In this document: in pieces, positions 11,272 through 20,619 of the stretch | How positions within the stretch are numbered: position 1 is the stretch's first letter | Layout: the number at the start of each line of letters is the position of its first letter | Assembly: GCF_019931755.1 (NCBI RefSeq) | Contig: NZ_CP082918.1 | Location: 414,001-478,000, forward strand | DNA: 64,000 nt | DNA from: Sutcliffiella horikoshii | GTDB lineage: Bacteria > Bacillota > Bacilli > Bacillales > Bacillaceae_I | Direction: 5' to 3' | The notes under the pieces: generated by a model | What the model saw: the letters and a program-made list of their open reading frames with translations, nothing else | Told to the model about the DNA's origin: nothing | Databases searched by the model: none | Position numbers and translations under genes: made by a program

Positions 11272-12729
11272 ATGTCATTGTTTGATAAAAAGCTATCAGA
11301 ATTACATAGCCTTTTACATAAAAAAGAAATCAGCGTATCAGACCTTGTTGATACATCCTACAAACGAATCAACGAAGTCGACGATAAGGTACAAGCATTC
11401 CTGACACTTGATGAAGAGAATGCCCGTAAATATGCAAAAGTCCTCGACCAAGCGCTAGGACTGGAAAAAGACCATGGCCTGTTATTCGGCCTTCCAATCG
11501 GTGTCAAAGATAACATCGTCACAAAAGGCATCCGCACAACAGCTGCGAGCAAAATCCTTGGTGACTTTAACCCAATCTACAATGCAACAGTGGTGGAAAA
11601 GCTGAACCAGGCGGAATCCGTCACCATCGGTAAAATCAATATGGACGAGTTTGCCATGGGATCTTCCAATGAAAACTCTGCCTTTGCGGCAACGAAAAAC
11701 CCTTGGGACCTTGAACGTGTTCCAGGTGGATCAAGCGGTGGATCTGCAGCGGCAGTAGCAGCAGGGGAAGTATTCTTCTCCCTTGGTTCTGATACAGGTG
11801 GATCAATTCGTCAACCTGCAGCATTTTGTGGCGTTGTTGGCCTGAAACCAACTTACGGACGCGTTTCCCGTTACGGTCTGATCGCTTTTGCATCATCCCT
11901 TGACCAAATCGGTCCAATCACGCGTACGGTAGAAGACAATGCCTACCTTTTACAAGCGATCTCTGGACTTGACCCAATGGATTCCACGTCTGCAAACGCC
12001 GATGTACCGGACTTCCTTTCCAGCCTGACAGGTGATATCAAAGGCCTGAAGATCGGTGTGCCAAAAGAGTATCTAGCAGAAGGTGTGAGCGAAGAAGTGC
12101 GCCAATCTGTTAAAGATGCACTGAAAGTTTTAGAAGGGCTTGGCGCAACATGGGAAGAAGTTTCCCTGCCGCACTCCCAATACGCTTTGGCAACTTACTA
12201 TCTATTGTCTTCGTCAGAAGCATCTGCAAACCTAGCCCGTTTTGACGGTGTCCGTTATGGTTACCGAACGGATAATGCGAAGAACCTTATCGATATGTAT
12301 AAGCAGACGCGCAGTGAAGGTTTCGGACCGGAAGTGAAGCGCCGTATCATGCTTGGAACTTATGCACTGAGCGCAGGACACTATGATGCTTATTATGTAA
12401 AAGCACAAAAGGTTCGTACGCTAATCAAGCAGGATTTTGAAGACGTTTTTGAAAAATATGATGTCATCATCGGACCTACCACGCCGACTCCGGCGTTTAA
12501 AGTGGGCGAAAACACGAAAGATCCGCTTACGATGTATGCAAATGATATCCTGACCATCCCAGTGAACCTTGCAGGCGTCCCGGGAATCTCTGTCCCAGCA
12601 GGCTTTGTGGACGGACTGCCAGTAGGTTTGCAGATTATTGGAAATCATTTTGACGAGAGCACCATTTACCGTGTTGCACATGCGTTTGAACAAGCAACCG
12701 ACCATCATAAAAAGAAACCACAGCTGTAA
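11272..12729 (+). CDS. gatA: Glu-tRNA(Gln) amidotransferase subunit A
   Basis: Amidase-signature glutaminase subunit that releases ammonia from glutamine and channels it to GatB. The 485 residues match the family. The Lys-Ser-Ser triad is visible as Lys79 (GVKDN), Ser154 (PGGSSGGS) and nucleophile Ser178 (DTGGSIRQP). AAGGAGGG precedes the ATG. gatB starts 16 nt downstream. Confidence 0.98.
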   Translation: MSLFDKKLSELHSLLHKKEISVSDLVDTSYKRINEVDDKVQAFLTLDEENARKYAKVLDQALGLEKDHGLLFGLPIGVKDNIVTKGIRTTAASKILGDFNPIYNATVVEKLNQAESVTIGKINMDEFAMGSSNENSAFAATKNPWDLERVPGGSSGGSAAAVAAGEVFFSLGSDTGGSIRQPAAFCGVVGLKPTYGRVSRYGLIAFASSLDQIGPITRTVEDNAYLLQAISGLDPMDSTSANADVPDFLSSLTGDIKGLKIGVPKEYLAEGVSEEVRQSVKDALKVLEGLGATWEEVSLPHSQYALATYYLLSSSEASANLARFDGVRYGYRTDNAKNLIDMYKQTRSEGFGPEVKRRIMLGTYALSAGHYDAYYVKAQKVRTLIKQDFEDVFEKYDVIIGPTTPTPAFKVGENTKDPLTMYANDILTIPVNLAGVPGISVPAGFVDGLPVGLQIIGNHFDESTIYRVAHAFEQATDHHKKKPQL

Positions 12730-12745
12730 GGGGTGAAAAATAGAC

Positions 12746-14176
12746 ATGAACTTTGAAACGATTATTGGCCTTGAAGTACACGTAGAATTAAAAACAAAAT
12801 CGAAAATTTTCTCGGCAAGTCCAAACGAATTCGGCGCAGAACCGAACTCCAACACAAGTGTCGTAGAACTTGGCTATCCTGGAACCTTACCTGTACTGAA
12901 CAAACAGGCAGTGGAATACGCGATGAAGGCAGCAATGGCCCTGAACTGTGAAGTTGCAACCGACACGAAATTTGACCGAAAGAATTACTTTTACCCGGAC
13001 AACCCGAAGGCTTATCAGATCTCTCAGCATGACAAACCGATTGGGGAAAACGGCTGGATTGATATAGAAGTGAACGGGGAGAAGAAGCGCATCGGTATCA
13101 CGCGTCTTCACCTGGAAGAAGATGCAGGAAAACTGATGCACACAGGAGACGGCTATTCCCTTGTCGACTATAACCGCCAAGGAACACCGCTAGTGGAAAT
13201 CGTATCGGAACCTGATATCCGCACTCCGGAAGAGGCATATGCTTACTTGGAAAAGTTGAAATCCATCATTCAATACACTGGCGTTTCCGATTGTAAAATG
13301 GAAGAAGGATCTTTGCGCTGTGATGCGAACATTTCCTTGCGTCCAGTCGGCCAAGAAGAATTCGGTACAAAAGCGGAACTGAAAAACCTGAACTCCTTCA
13401 ACTTTGTCCAAAAAGGGCTGGAGCATGAGGTCGTTCGCCAAGAGCAGGTTCTTTTGTCTGGCGGAGTGATTGAACAGGAAACACGCCGTTATGATGAAGC
13501 GACGAAAAAGACGATTCTGATGCGTGTAAAAGAAGGGTCCGACGATTACCGTTACTTCCCGGAGCCGGATCTTGTGGCACTTCACATTGATGATGACTGG
13601 AAAGAGCGAGTGCGCGCAGACATCCCAACCCTTCCGGATGAGCGCAAAAAGCGTTATGTTGAAGAGCTTGGACTTCCTGCATACGACGCTCAAGTACTGA
13701 CCATCACAAAAGAAATGTCCGATTTCTTTGATGGGACAGTTGAAGCTGGTGCTGACGCGAAGCTTGCTTCCAACTGGCTGATGGGCGAAGTTTCTGCTTA
13801 CCTGAACGCCGAAAATAAAGAGCTTGATGACACTGCCTTGTCTCCAGAAGGACTTGCAGGCATGATCAAACTTCTTGAAAAGGGCACGATTTCATCCAAA
13901 ATTGCCAAGAAAGTTTTCAAAGAACTAATTGAAAACGGCGGCGATGCGGAGAAAATCGTAAAAGAAAAAGGCCTTGTCCAAATTTCGGACGAAGGCACTC
14001 TTCGTAAAATGGTCGGCGAAACATTGGATGCAAATCCTAAATCCGTTCAGGACTACAAAGAAGGAACTGAACGCGCCATCGGCTTCCTTGTCGGCCAAAT
14101 CATGAAAGCCTCTAAAGGCCAGGCAAACCCGCAAATGGTGAACAAGATCTTGATTGAGGAAATTAAGAAGCGATAA
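12746..14176 (+). CDS. gatB: Asp/Glu-tRNA amidotransferase subunit B
   Basis: Kinase/amidotransferase subunit that phosphorylates the misacylated Glu on tRNA(Gln) and transfers ammonia to it. 476 residues, normal length. N-terminal signature [20 protein letters not shown], then the GatB catalytic core and the C-terminal YqeY-like helical tail (ending [13 protein letters not shown]) that contacts the tRNA. Last gene of the operon, followed by a strong terminator. Confidence 0.98.
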   Translation: MNFETIIGLEVHVELKTKSKIFSASPNEFGAEPNSNTSVVELGYPGTLPVLNKQAVEYAMKAAMALNCEVATDTKFDRKNYFYPDNPKAYQISQHDKPIGENGWIDIEVNGEKKRIGITRLHLEEDAGKLMHTGDGYSLVDYNRQGTPLVEIVSEPDIRTPEEAYAYLEKLKSIIQYTGVSDCKMEEGSLRCDANISLRPVGQEEFGTKAELKNLNSFNFVQKGLEHEVVRQEQVLLSGGVIEQETRRYDEATKKTILMRVKEGSDDYRYFPEPDLVALHIDDDWKERVRADIPTLPDERKKRYVEELGLPAYDAQVLTITKEMSDFFDGTVEAGADAKLASNWLMGEVSAYLNAENKELDDTALSPEGLAGMIKLLEKGTISSKIAKKVFKELIENGGDAEKIVKEKGLVQISDEGTLRKMVGETLDANPKSVQDYKEGTERAIGFLVGQIMKASKGQANPQMVNKILIEEIKKR

Positions 14177-14187
14177 ATAATACGAGT

Positions 14188-14224
14188 AGAACCCCAACAC
14201 AGCATGTTGGGGTTCTGTTTTTTT
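14188..14224 (+). terminator. Rho-independent terminator of gatCAB
   Basis: Perfect 12-bp stem AGAACCCCAACA / TGTTGGGGTTCT (14188-14199 with 14205-14216), five-base loop, then TGTTTTTTT. Confidence 0.93.
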
Positions 14225-14232
14225 CTATTCAC

Positions 14233-15111
14233 CTAAAACTCCCTAACATCCCCCATATATTCCTCCAACGTAATCCCTTTCGCATAAATCTCCTCAGCAA
14301 TGTCCACGCCCACATACCTAAAATGCCATGGCTCGAACGCATAACCTGTAATATTCGTTTTCCCTTTCGGATAGCGCAAAATAAATCCATAATGATGGGC
14401 ATTTTCCGCAAGCCACTTGCCTTCAGCTGTCCCCTCAAATGACTCCACAAGCTCAAGCCCCACACTTTTCGCGGTAATATCCATCGCAAGTCCGGTTTGA
14501 TGCTCGCTTGTTCCCGGCAGCGCCACATAAAGAACCGCCTGCTCATATCCGAATGTAGCTACCTCATTTTTAAAAATAGCCTCCTGTGTTTCATAAGAAC
14601 GGAAGCCGGAACGAGCATAAAGCTCGATGCCTTCACTTTTTGCGACATTGAACATAACCTCAAGCGACTCAGCTGCTTCAGCGCGCAGTTTCGAACGGTC
14701 GCTGTTTTCATCGCCAAAGGAAAACGGAACATTTGGCTTGATCAAGTCAGCTGGGCGGTACCCTTCCGGAAGCGACCAGAATTTGTTGACCATGACATTC
14801 ATTGCGCCGGGGTTGGCGACAACTGGGATCGCTTCAGGTTCGGAGACCTCTTCAGGTTCTGCCGGCTCCTCTGCTTCCTCCTCCGTCGCAGGCTCCTCTT
14901 CTGGCTCTTCCGGTGAGACAACAACTTCACTTTCCTTTTCAAAAAAACTCTCCCAACCCTCATCCTCAACCACTGTCACTACGGGCACAGTCGATTTCCC
15001 AGAATGAGGGCTACCTAGCAATGTTTCTTTTCCCTCTAACAAACTATCAAAGCCCGTACAACCTGCCAACAGGCTTAGGCTCACCGAGTAAACAATCCCT
15101 TTTTTTAACAT
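14233..15111 (-). CDS. D-alanyl-D-alanine carboxypeptidase lipoprotein, VanY type
   Basis: Zinc DD-carboxypeptidase that trims the terminal D-Ala of peptidoglycan stem peptides outside the membrane. Lipoprotein signal MLKKGIVYSVSLSLLAGC with lipid Cys18; a Pro/Glu-rich spacer (about 60-97) lifts the enzyme from the membrane. M15B catalytic domain from about 105: SGFRSYETQ, zinc ligands His204 and Asp211 in SEHQTGLAMD, catalytic Glu260 and third ligand His263 in EPWHFRYVG. AAAGGGG stands upstream of the ATG. Similar to YodJ/DdcB-type proteins. Single gene, convergent to gatB. Confidence 0.92.
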   Translation of the reverse strand: MLKKGIVYSVSLSLLAGCTGFDSLLEGKETLLGSPHSGKSTVPVVTVVEDEGWESFFEKESEVVVSPEEPEEEPATEEEAEEPAEPEEVSEPEAIPVVANPGAMNVMVNKFWSLPEGYRPADLIKPNVPFSFGDENSDRSKLRAEAAESLEVMFNVAKSEGIELYARSGFRSYETQEAIFKNEVATFGYEQAVLYVALPGTSEHQTGLAMDITAKSVGLELVESFEGTAEGKWLAENAHHYGFILRYPKGKTNITGYAFEPWHFRYVGVDIAEEIYAKGITLEEYMGDVREF

Positions 15112-15230
15112 AAGTAATAGTTTTCCCCTTTTATATGGTTTATGATGGAATAGGTAAAAGTTTGTAAATTCCTACTATTATTTTACACTTATCATGGTCC
15201 TAGAAAAAGGTAGAAAAATAGAAATGTTTT

Positions 15231-15257
15231 TGAAACCTTTAGGAGATTTGACCCGTA
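15231..15257 (+). promoter_or_regulatory. SigW-like ECF promoter of the nfeD-floT operon
   Basis: TGAAAC (15231-15236), 17-bp spacer, CGTA (15254-15257) followed by TATAAT-like bases. The B. subtilis SigW pattern is TGAAAC with CGTA about 16-17 bp later, and its yuaF-floT-yuaI operon is SigW-controlled, so both the match and the context agree. Confidence 0.75.
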
Positions 15258-15343
15258 TATAATAGCGGAAGGAAGTTTTGGAAGGGGGATTAGGATTCCA
15301 AAGGTGATTGCCTTCAATACAACAGGAAAGGAAACGATGGCTT

Positions 15344-15883
15344 ATGACGATGTTTGGATTGGACATGATGACGCTATATTTTTGGTGCCTCATCATATTT
15401 GGCGGCTTGACGCTGGTTTACATTTTATTGTCTGACGTAGTGGACGGAATATTCGATGCGTTCCCTATTGATCCAGCTCTTATCTTTTCATTTTTTACCG
15501 TGTTTGGAGCAACAGGCTATCTAGTTGAAAAATATTCGCCGCTATCAGGGTTGCTTGTGTTGGCCATTGCCACCGTCCTTGCACTTCTACTAGTCATACT
15601 GCTTCACGTCTTTGTTTTTGTACCAATCAGGTCCGCAGATTCTTCACTCGGTTACACAGACGATGACTTAAAAGGAAAGCTTGCACGAGTCATCATCTCG
15701 GTGCCGAAAGATGGGTATGGGGAAGTGGTACTTAGCATCGGAGGAAGCACCGTTTCGCGATCTGCACAGAGCTTCGAAAATGAAGAAATCCCTTACGATA
15801 CGGAAGTTCTGATCATCGATGTCCAAACCGGAGTGGTCTCTGTCACTCCATACGAAAAGGTATTAGAAAACTATAATAAATAG
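15344..15883 (+). CDS. NfeD-family membrane protein (YuaF type)
   Basis: Partner of bacterial flotillin in membrane microdomains; YuaF-type proteins act with FloT in cell-envelope stress. Three N-terminal hydrophobic segments lead into a C-terminal OB-fold domain (GYTDDDLKGKLARVIISVP to VVSVTPYEKV) in the cytosol or at the membrane face. The start is placed at ATG 15344, about 11 nt after GGAAAGGA; TTG 15308 or ATG 15350 are alternatives. It overlaps no neighbour; floT begins 13 nt after the stop. Confidence 0.85.
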   Translation: MTMFGLDMMTLYFWCLIIFGGLTLVYILLSDVVDGIFDAFPIDPALIFSFFTVFGATGYLVEKYSPLSGLLVLAIATVLALLLVILLHVFVFVPIRSADSSLGYTDDDLKGKLARVIISVPKDGYGEVVLSIGGSTVSRSAQSFENEEIPYDTEVLIIDVQTGVVSVTPYEKVLENYNK

Positions 15884-15895
15884 GGGGAAGAGAAG

Positions 15896-17434
15896 ATGGG
15901 ATTGGAATTATTAATTGTCATCGGTGCCGTTGTTGCACTAATTTTCGTACTGATTGTCGTGTTCATCGCACGCTACAAAACAGTCGGTCCTGATGAAGCG
16001 TTAATCATCACAGGTAGCTACCTGGGTGGCAAAAATGTTCACACAGACGAAGCAGGAAACAGAATTAAGATTGTACGAGGTGGCGGTGCGTTCATCGTGC
16101 CGGTATTCCAGCAATCTGAACCGTTAAGCTTGCTATCTATCAAACTAGACGTTAAAACGCCGGAAGTTTACACAGAGCAAGGTGTACCGGTTATGGCAGA
16201 CGGTACGGCGATCATCAAGATCGGCAACTCGATCGGCGACATCGCTACAGCTGCCGAGCAATTTTTAGGAAAAAGAAAAGAGGATCTGGAAAACGAAGCA
16301 CGTGAAGTACTAGAAGGTCACCTTCGTTCCATCCTAGGTTCCATGACAGTGGAAGAAATCTATAAAAATCGTGAAAAATTCTCTCAAGAAGTACAACGTG
16401 TTGCATCTCAGGATTTAGCGAAAATGGGATTGATCATCGTATCCTTCACTATCCGCGATATCCGCGACAGCAACGGATACTTAGAATCTCTTGGTAAACC
16501 ACGTATCGCGCAAGTAAAGCGTGACGCAGACATTGCAACTGCGGAAGCCGATAAAGAAACACGTATCAAGCGTGCCGAAGCGGCTAAAGACGCACAACGC
16601 GCTGAGCTTGAGCGTGCGACGGAAATCGCCGAAGCGGAAAAAACCAACCAAATGAAGGTTGCCGAGTACCGCCGCGAGCAAGACATCGCAAAAGCACGTG
16701 CTGACCAAGCGTACCACCTAGAGGAAGCACGCGCGAAGCAAGAAGTAACCGAGCAACAAATGCAGATCCAGATCATCGAGCGTCAAAAGCAAATCGAGCT
16801 TGAAGAAAAAGAGATCCTGCGTCGTGAGCGTCAATACGACTCCGAAGTGAAGAAAAAAGCCGATGCAGACCGTTACGCTGTTGAGCAAGCAGCATCTGCA
16901 GATAAGATGAAGCAAATGGCAGAAGCAGATGCAAACAAATACCGCATCGAAGCAATGGCCAAAGCAGAAGCGGAAAAAGTCCGTATCGACGGTCTTGCGA
17001 TTGCCGATGCACAAAGAGCACAAGGGGAATCCGAAGCAGAAGTTATCCGCCTGAAAGGTCTTGCAGAAGCAGAGGCGAAAGAAAAGATTGCAGAAGCATT
17101 CGAGCAATTCGGTCAAGCGGCTATCCTAGACATGATTATCAAAATGCTTCCTGAGTACGCGAAGCAAGTTGCAGCTCCACTTGGCAACATCGATAAGATT
17201 ACAGTAGTAGATACTGGTGGAAGCGGTGAAAACAGCGGCGCCAACAAAGTGACCGGCTACGCGACAAACCTGATGTCCACGCTTCAAGAATCTTTGAAGG
17301 CGTCATCCGGCATTGATGTTAAAGAACTGATCGAAAACTTCTCCGGCAAAGCGAACGTGCGTCACAGCATCGACAGCTTAACTAGCGAAATTGCTACGAG
17401 CAAAAAGAGTGAAGAGAAGAAGACAGAAGAATAA
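15896..17434 (+). CDS. floT: Flotillin-like protein FloT
   Basis: SPFH scaffold protein of functional membrane microdomains, 512 residues. One N-terminal hydrophobic hairpin (VIGAVVALIFVLIVVFIARY), the SPFH/band-7 domain, then a long Ala/Glu/Lys-rich coiled coil (about 210-400, many AEA/EAE repeats) and a C-terminal oligomerisation region. Start ATG after AGGGGGAAGAGAAG. In B. subtilis the operon also has yuaI; here floT ends the unit with a terminator. Confidence 0.95.
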   Translation: MGLELLIVIGAVVALIFVLIVVFIARYKTVGPDEALIITGSYLGGKNVHTDEAGNRIKIVRGGGAFIVPVFQQSEPLSLLSIKLDVKTPEVYTEQGVPVMADGTAIIKIGNSIGDIATAAEQFLGKRKEDLENEAREVLEGHLRSILGSMTVEEIYKNREKFSQEVQRVASQDLAKMGLIIVSFTIRDIRDSNGYLESLGKPRIAQVKRDADIATAEADKETRIKRAEAAKDAQRAELERATEIAEAEKTNQMKVAEYRREQDIAKARADQAYHLEEARAKQEVTEQQMQIQIIERQKQIELEEKEILRRERQYDSEVKKKADADRYAVEQAASADKMKQMAEADANKYRIEAMAKAEAEKVRIDGLAIADAQRAQGESEAEVIRLKGLAEAEAKEKIAEAFEQFGQAAILDMIIKMLPEYAKQVAAPLGNIDKITVVDTGGSGENSGANKVTGYATNLMSTLQESLKASSGIDVKELIENFSGKANVRHSIDSLTSEIATSKKSEEKKTEE

Positions 17435-17446
17435 TTAAGAACTTAG

Positions 17447-17505
17447 TGCCCCCATCTGCAGCTGCTACTTTTGAGAAGTGGCGGTGCGGGTGGGGGTTTT
17501 ATTTT
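17447..17505 (+). terminator. Long terminator hairpin after floT
   Basis: Outer stem CCCCCATC / GGTGGGGG with an inner stem around GCTACTT...AAGTGGC, then TTTTATTTT. Strong intrinsic terminator. Confidence 0.85.
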
Positions 17506-17545
17506 GGAACAATAGATTCCGCATTTCTCAAAATTTTCATTTTAA

Positions 17546-17605
17546 TTGCATATCCACACCAGAATAGGCTAATATGTTATCAGTAGTGGATTCAGGTTCA
17601 CTACT
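17546..17605 (+). promoter_or_regulatory. Probable dgkB promoter and 5' UTR hairpin
   Basis: TTGCAT (17546-17551), 18-bp spacer, TAATAT (17570-17575). The likely transcript start is followed by the perfect hairpin AGTAGTG / CACTACT (17582-17588 with 17599-17605). The leader to the dgkB ATG is then about 130 nt, long enough for regulation, but no known riboswitch is recognised. Confidence 0.4.
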
Positions 17606-17711
17606 TAGTGGTATTGGTAAATATAACTATTCTATATAACAACATACAGAGACAGACTACACATAAATATAAAAGAGGGCTTAGTTAAATATACGTTTAG
17701 GATGATGGGAA

Positions 17712-18632
17712 ATGAAACGAGCTAGGGTAATATACAATCCAACATCTGGCCGCGAGCTGTTCAAAAAGCATCTGCCAGAAGTGTTGGTTCGATTAGAAAA
17801 AGCCGGCTATGAAACATCCTGCCATGCAACAACTGGACATGGAGATGCGACAGAAGCGGCTAAGCTTGCAGTTGAACGCAGGTATGAACTTGTCGTGGCA
17901 GCCGGTGGAGATGGAACAATAAATGAAGTGGTCAACGGTCTTGCAGAACAGGACTACCGTCCACAACTTGGTATTATTCCAGTGGGAACGACCAACGACT
18001 TTGCCAGAGCACTTGACCTGCCACGTGATGATATATTAGCTTGTGTGGATGTTATTGCAGAAGGCGTCCCAATGCCAGTGGATATTGGAAAAGCCAATGA
18101 TCAATACTTCATGAATATTGCTGGTGGCGGAAAAATGACCGAGCTGTCTTATGAGGTACCAATCAAGATGAAGACAATGCTTGGCCAGCTTGCCTACTAC
18201 CTAAAAGGAATCGAGATGCTTCCATCTATTCGCCCGACGAACGTAACGATTGAATACGACGGAAAGATCTTTGAAGGCGAAATTATGCTGTTCCTTGTCT
18301 CCTTATCCAATTCAGTAGGCGGCTTCGAAAAGCTTGCGCCAGACTCCTGCATGAACGACGGAATGTTTGATATGATCATTCTTAAAAAAGCAAACATTGC
18401 AGACTTCATCCGTATTGCTTCTATGGCATTGCGCGGAGATCATGTGAAAGATGATTTAGTCATCTACACGAAGGCGAACAGGGTAAAAGTAAACACTCAA
18501 GAGAAAATGCAGCTAAATCTAGACGGCGAGTACGGTGGACTGCTTCCTGGGGAATTCGTTAACCTTTACCGTCATCTTGATGTCCTTGTTACGGAAAAGC
18601 GTAAGAAAATAGAAATGGCTAAATGCGAATAG
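17712..18632 (+). CDS. dgkB: Diacylglycerol kinase DgkB
   Basis: Soluble lipid kinase that phosphorylates diacylglycerol, returning it to phosphatidic acid; in Firmicutes it recycles diacylglycerol released during lipoteichoic acid synthesis. 306 residues (B. subtilis 303). Nucleotide-binding NPTSG at 9-13 and the DAGK motif GGDGTINEVVNG at 65-76; VGTTNDFARAL follows. C-terminal half shows the YegS/DgkB beta-sandwich. Stands alone between its own promoter and terminator; in B. subtilis it also lies just after gatB. Confidence 0.95.
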   Translation: MKRARVIYNPTSGRELFKKHLPEVLVRLEKAGYETSCHATTGHGDATEAAKLAVERRYELVVAAGGDGTINEVVNGLAEQDYRPQLGIIPVGTTNDFARALDLPRDDILACVDVIAEGVPMPVDIGKANDQYFMNIAGGGKMTELSYEVPIKMKTMLGQLAYYLKGIEMLPSIRPTNVTIEYDGKIFEGEIMLFLVSLSNSVGGFEKLAPDSCMNDGMFDMIILKKANIADFIRIASMALRGDHVKDDLVIYTKANRVKVNTQEKMQLNLDGEYGGLLPGEFVNLYRHLDVLVTEKRKKIEMAKCE

Positions 18633-18673
18633 AAATAAGCGGCGGAGAATGAATCCGCTGCTTATTTTTTTTT
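18633..18673 (+). terminator. Rho-independent terminator after dgkB
   Basis: Stem AATAAGCGGCGGA / TCCGCTGCTTATT (13 positions, near perfect) followed by a T9 tract. Confidence 0.92.
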
Positions 18674-18727
18674 GAAAAATAGTGCGGAATCCTTTCTGCA
18701 TAGGAATCTCGCATCATTTTTATTTTA

Positions 18728-18755
18728 TTGCAACATAGACAAGGAAAAATATGTT
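18728..18755 (+). promoter_or_regulatory. Probable SigA promoter of the small lipoprotein gene
   Basis: TTGCAA (18728-18733), 16-bp spacer, TATGTT (18750-18755), 38 bp before the start codon region. Confidence 0.45.
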
Positions 18756-18793
18756 AATGTTGAGTAAAATGGGAATGCCAGGAGGGGTTAGGA

Positions 18794-19306
18794 TTGGTTA
18801 GTACAAAGGGGAGTAAGTATGAGGATATGTCTTGGATGGGAAGCTTGAAGAGGTTATCTGTTTTGTGTTGTCTTACAATAGTGTTAACAGGCTGTAATTT
18901 GTTTGCTCAAGGAGAACCGGATCCTGAATTCACCATCTCCTCCACTTCTGTTGGCATGGGCGGGAATGAGTATGAAACGGTGCAGTATGTCCGCTACTCC
19001 ATGATTCTCACATACAATGAAAGTTTGAAAATAGCGGAAGATACGGTAGAACCCTTACTGGCCGGATGGTTGGAGGAGCGGATGCTGGACCATGAAATTG
19101 AACTGGCAGAGGAATTAGGGGATGGGCAATTCAAGCTGGAAGGGAAAGTGACCTTTGATCCGAACGGATTATCAAAAGTTGATTTGGTGAAACTCGAAGA
19201 ACAAGAAGAAACAGTACAAGGTGTTCTTTTTGAAACGGTCTCGGGAGATTCCTATCAAGCTGCCATCATTGATTCGGAAACCAAGCTTACAAAGATTGGG
19301 GAATGA
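18794..19306 (+). CDS. Hypothetical lipoprotein
   Basis: Unrecognised 170-residue protein. A charged N-terminal extension, then a hydrophobic stretch (RLSVLCCLTIVLTGC) ending in a convincing lipobox, LTGC, so the mature protein should be tethered outside the membrane. The rest is acidic, with no domain I recognise. Start: TTG 18794 follows AGGAGGGG by a good distance; ATG 18836 would give a more typical signal-peptide length but has a poor ribosome site. No terminator is evident before the riboswitch promoter downstream. Confidence 0.7.
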   Translation: MVSTKGSKYEDMSWMGSLKRLSVLCCLTIVLTGCNLFAQGEPDPEFTISSTSVGMGGNEYETVQYVRYSMILTYNESLKIAEDTVEPLLAGWLEERMLDHEIELAEELGDGQFKLEGKVTFDPNGLSKVDLVKLEEQEETVQGVLFETVSGDSYQAAIIDSETKLTKIGE

Positions 19307-19369
19307 AGTAGCTGACTAGGACCAACTTCCCAAAAATAAAAAAATCTAAAAAAACAGTCAATAACATTG

Positions 19370-19397
19370 TTGACAATTCATATAAGTATGGTAGGAT
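19370..19397 (+). promoter_or_regulatory. SigA promoter of the sulfate assimilation operon
   Basis: Consensus TTGACA (19370-19375), 16-bp spacer, TAGGAT (19392-19397), about 33 bp before the first conserved helix of the SAM riboswitch. Confidence 0.75.
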
Positions 19398-19429
19398 TAA
19401 TTTTATCAAAAACAACAAATGAATCGACG

Positions 19430-19583
19430 CTTATCTAGAGCGGCTGAGGGACTGGCCCGTTGAAGCCCGGCAACCTGCGAACAGCAAGGTGCCAATTCCA
19501 GCAAAATGGATACCCATTTTGGAAGATAAGGTGCAGCATACATACGATGCGCCTTTTCCATAATGGGAGAGGCGTTTTTTATT
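19430..19583 (+). promoter_or_regulatory. SAM-I (S-box) riboswitch with expression platform
   Basis: The conserved S-box blocks are present in order: CTTATCTAGAG (19430-19440), GAGGGACTGGCCC, TGAAGCCCGGCAACC, AAGGTGCCAATTCC and the closing GATAAG (19525-19530). The terminator hairpin GCCTTTTCCAT / ATGGGAGAGGC (19551-19573) with T6 follows. High S-adenosylmethionine should end transcription before the operon. The B. subtilis cysH operon also carries an S-box. Confidence 0.96.
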
Positions 19584-19590
19584 TGGTGAA

Positions 19591-19752
19591 ATGGAGGCGA
19601 GCCAACTGGCAAAGTCAGAATGGGAAGACGTGGTAACCCACTTGGAAAGAATGCTGCAATCCATCAAGTTTGGATCTATCACCCTAGTCGTACAGGATGG
19701 AAAAGTCATTCAGATAGAAAAAAATGAGAAGGTTCGCCTTCAAAAAAAATAA
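19591..19752 (+). CDS. Small YezD-family (DUF2292) protein
   Basis: 53-residue protein directly after the riboswitch terminator. The core FGSITLVVQDGKVIQIEKNE with KVRL is the YezD/DUF2292 signature, a small family often found beside sulfur-assimilation genes; function unknown. The start is uncertain: ATG 19591 has only GGTGA next to it, while GGAGG lies just inside the frame (19593-19597), which could serve a downstream CTG at 19606. First gene of the SAM-controlled operon. Confidence 0.75.
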   Translation: MEASQLAKSEWEDVVTHLERMLQSIKFGSITLVVQDGKVIQIEKNEKVRLQKK

Positions 19753-19872
19753 ACACTCGCTGACCAGACAAACTGGAGGCGGTCACTTTACATGATGCTT
19801 GGCTTGGAACAACAAGCATGCACATTAAAGGGGCTGCCTTTTTGCGTTGGAAAAGAAAGGAGCAGTAACAGC

Positions 19873-20589
19873 ATGAACCAGAAAATCACGTATGAAAATT
19901 GGAAGGAGATCTCGTCCACCTTCGAGGTTGATGATGACTCAAGAGGCGCCACCGTTGTTTTGGAGTGGGCCTATAGAGTTTACGACTCCGACGAGATAAT
20001 CTATGCATCAAGTTTTGGTGCGGAGGCAGTGGTGCTGATCGACCTAATTCAAGAAGTAAAGCCTGATGCGAAAATTGTTTTTTTAGATACAGATTTGCAT
20101 TTTCCGGAAACGTATAAGGTTATTGAGCAGATAGAAGAGAGATATCCGAAGTTGCAGATTGAGAAGAGGAAGCCGCAGCTAACGTTGGAGCAACAAGCCG
20201 CGGCACATGGCACGGTTCTTTGGAAAAGAGATCCCGGAAAGTGCTGCCAAATACGGAAGGTGGAACCTTTACGAGAAGCACTCACGCCAAAAAAGGCATG
20301 GATATCTGGTCTCAGAAGGGAACAATCCCCAACGAGGGCAGCCACGAATTTCCTCAACCAGGATGACAAGTTTCAAAACATCAAAATTTGCCCGCTCATC
20401 CATTGGACATGGGGGGATGTTTGGAATCATATTCGGAGCCGAGGACTTCCCTATAACGAGCTACACGATCATGGCTATCCAAGCATCGGCTGTTTTCCCT
20501 GTACACAGGCAGTCGGTGCGGAAGGTGATTCCCGCGCTGGCCGCTGGGCGGGTAGCGGCAAGACGGAGTGCGGCCTGCATACAAACTAA
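19873..20589 (+). CDS. cysH: Phosphoadenylyl/adenylyl-sulfate reductase CysH
   Basis: Reduces activated sulfate to sulfite with thioredoxin. ATG 19873 is chosen for AAAGGAG 10 nt upstream; 238 residues, like B. subtilis (233). The cysteine pairs Cys124-Cys125 (DPGKCCQIRK) and Cys207/Cys210 (GCFPC) are the [4Fe-4S] ligands of APS-type reductases, and Cys233 (ECGLH) is the catalytic nucleophile. The iron-sulfur set means it can probably accept APS as well as PAPS. The 120-nt gap after yezD contains an inverted repeat ATGCTTG / CAAGCAT (19795-19819). Confidence 0.95.
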   Translation: MNQKITYENWKEISSTFEVDDDSRGATVVLEWAYRVYDSDEIIYASSFGAEAVVLIDLIQEVKPDAKIVFLDTDLHFPETYKVIEQIEERYPKLQIEKRKPQLTLEQQAAAHGTVLWKRDPGKCCQIRKVEPLREALTPKKAWISGLRREQSPTRAATNFLNQDDKFQNIKICPLIHWTWGDVWNHIRSRGLPYNELHDHGYPSIGCFPCTQAVGAEGDSRAGRWAGSGKTECGLHTN

Positions 20590-20619
20590 GGTTGGCAGTG
20601 AAGTGAAGGAGGAAAAAAC

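Noticed and set aside
14497..15113. Plus-strand ORFs opposite the VanY-type gene
   Set aside because: They mirror the Pro/Glu-rich spacer and the catalytic domain of the minus-strand gene; low-complexity coding gives open antisense frames.
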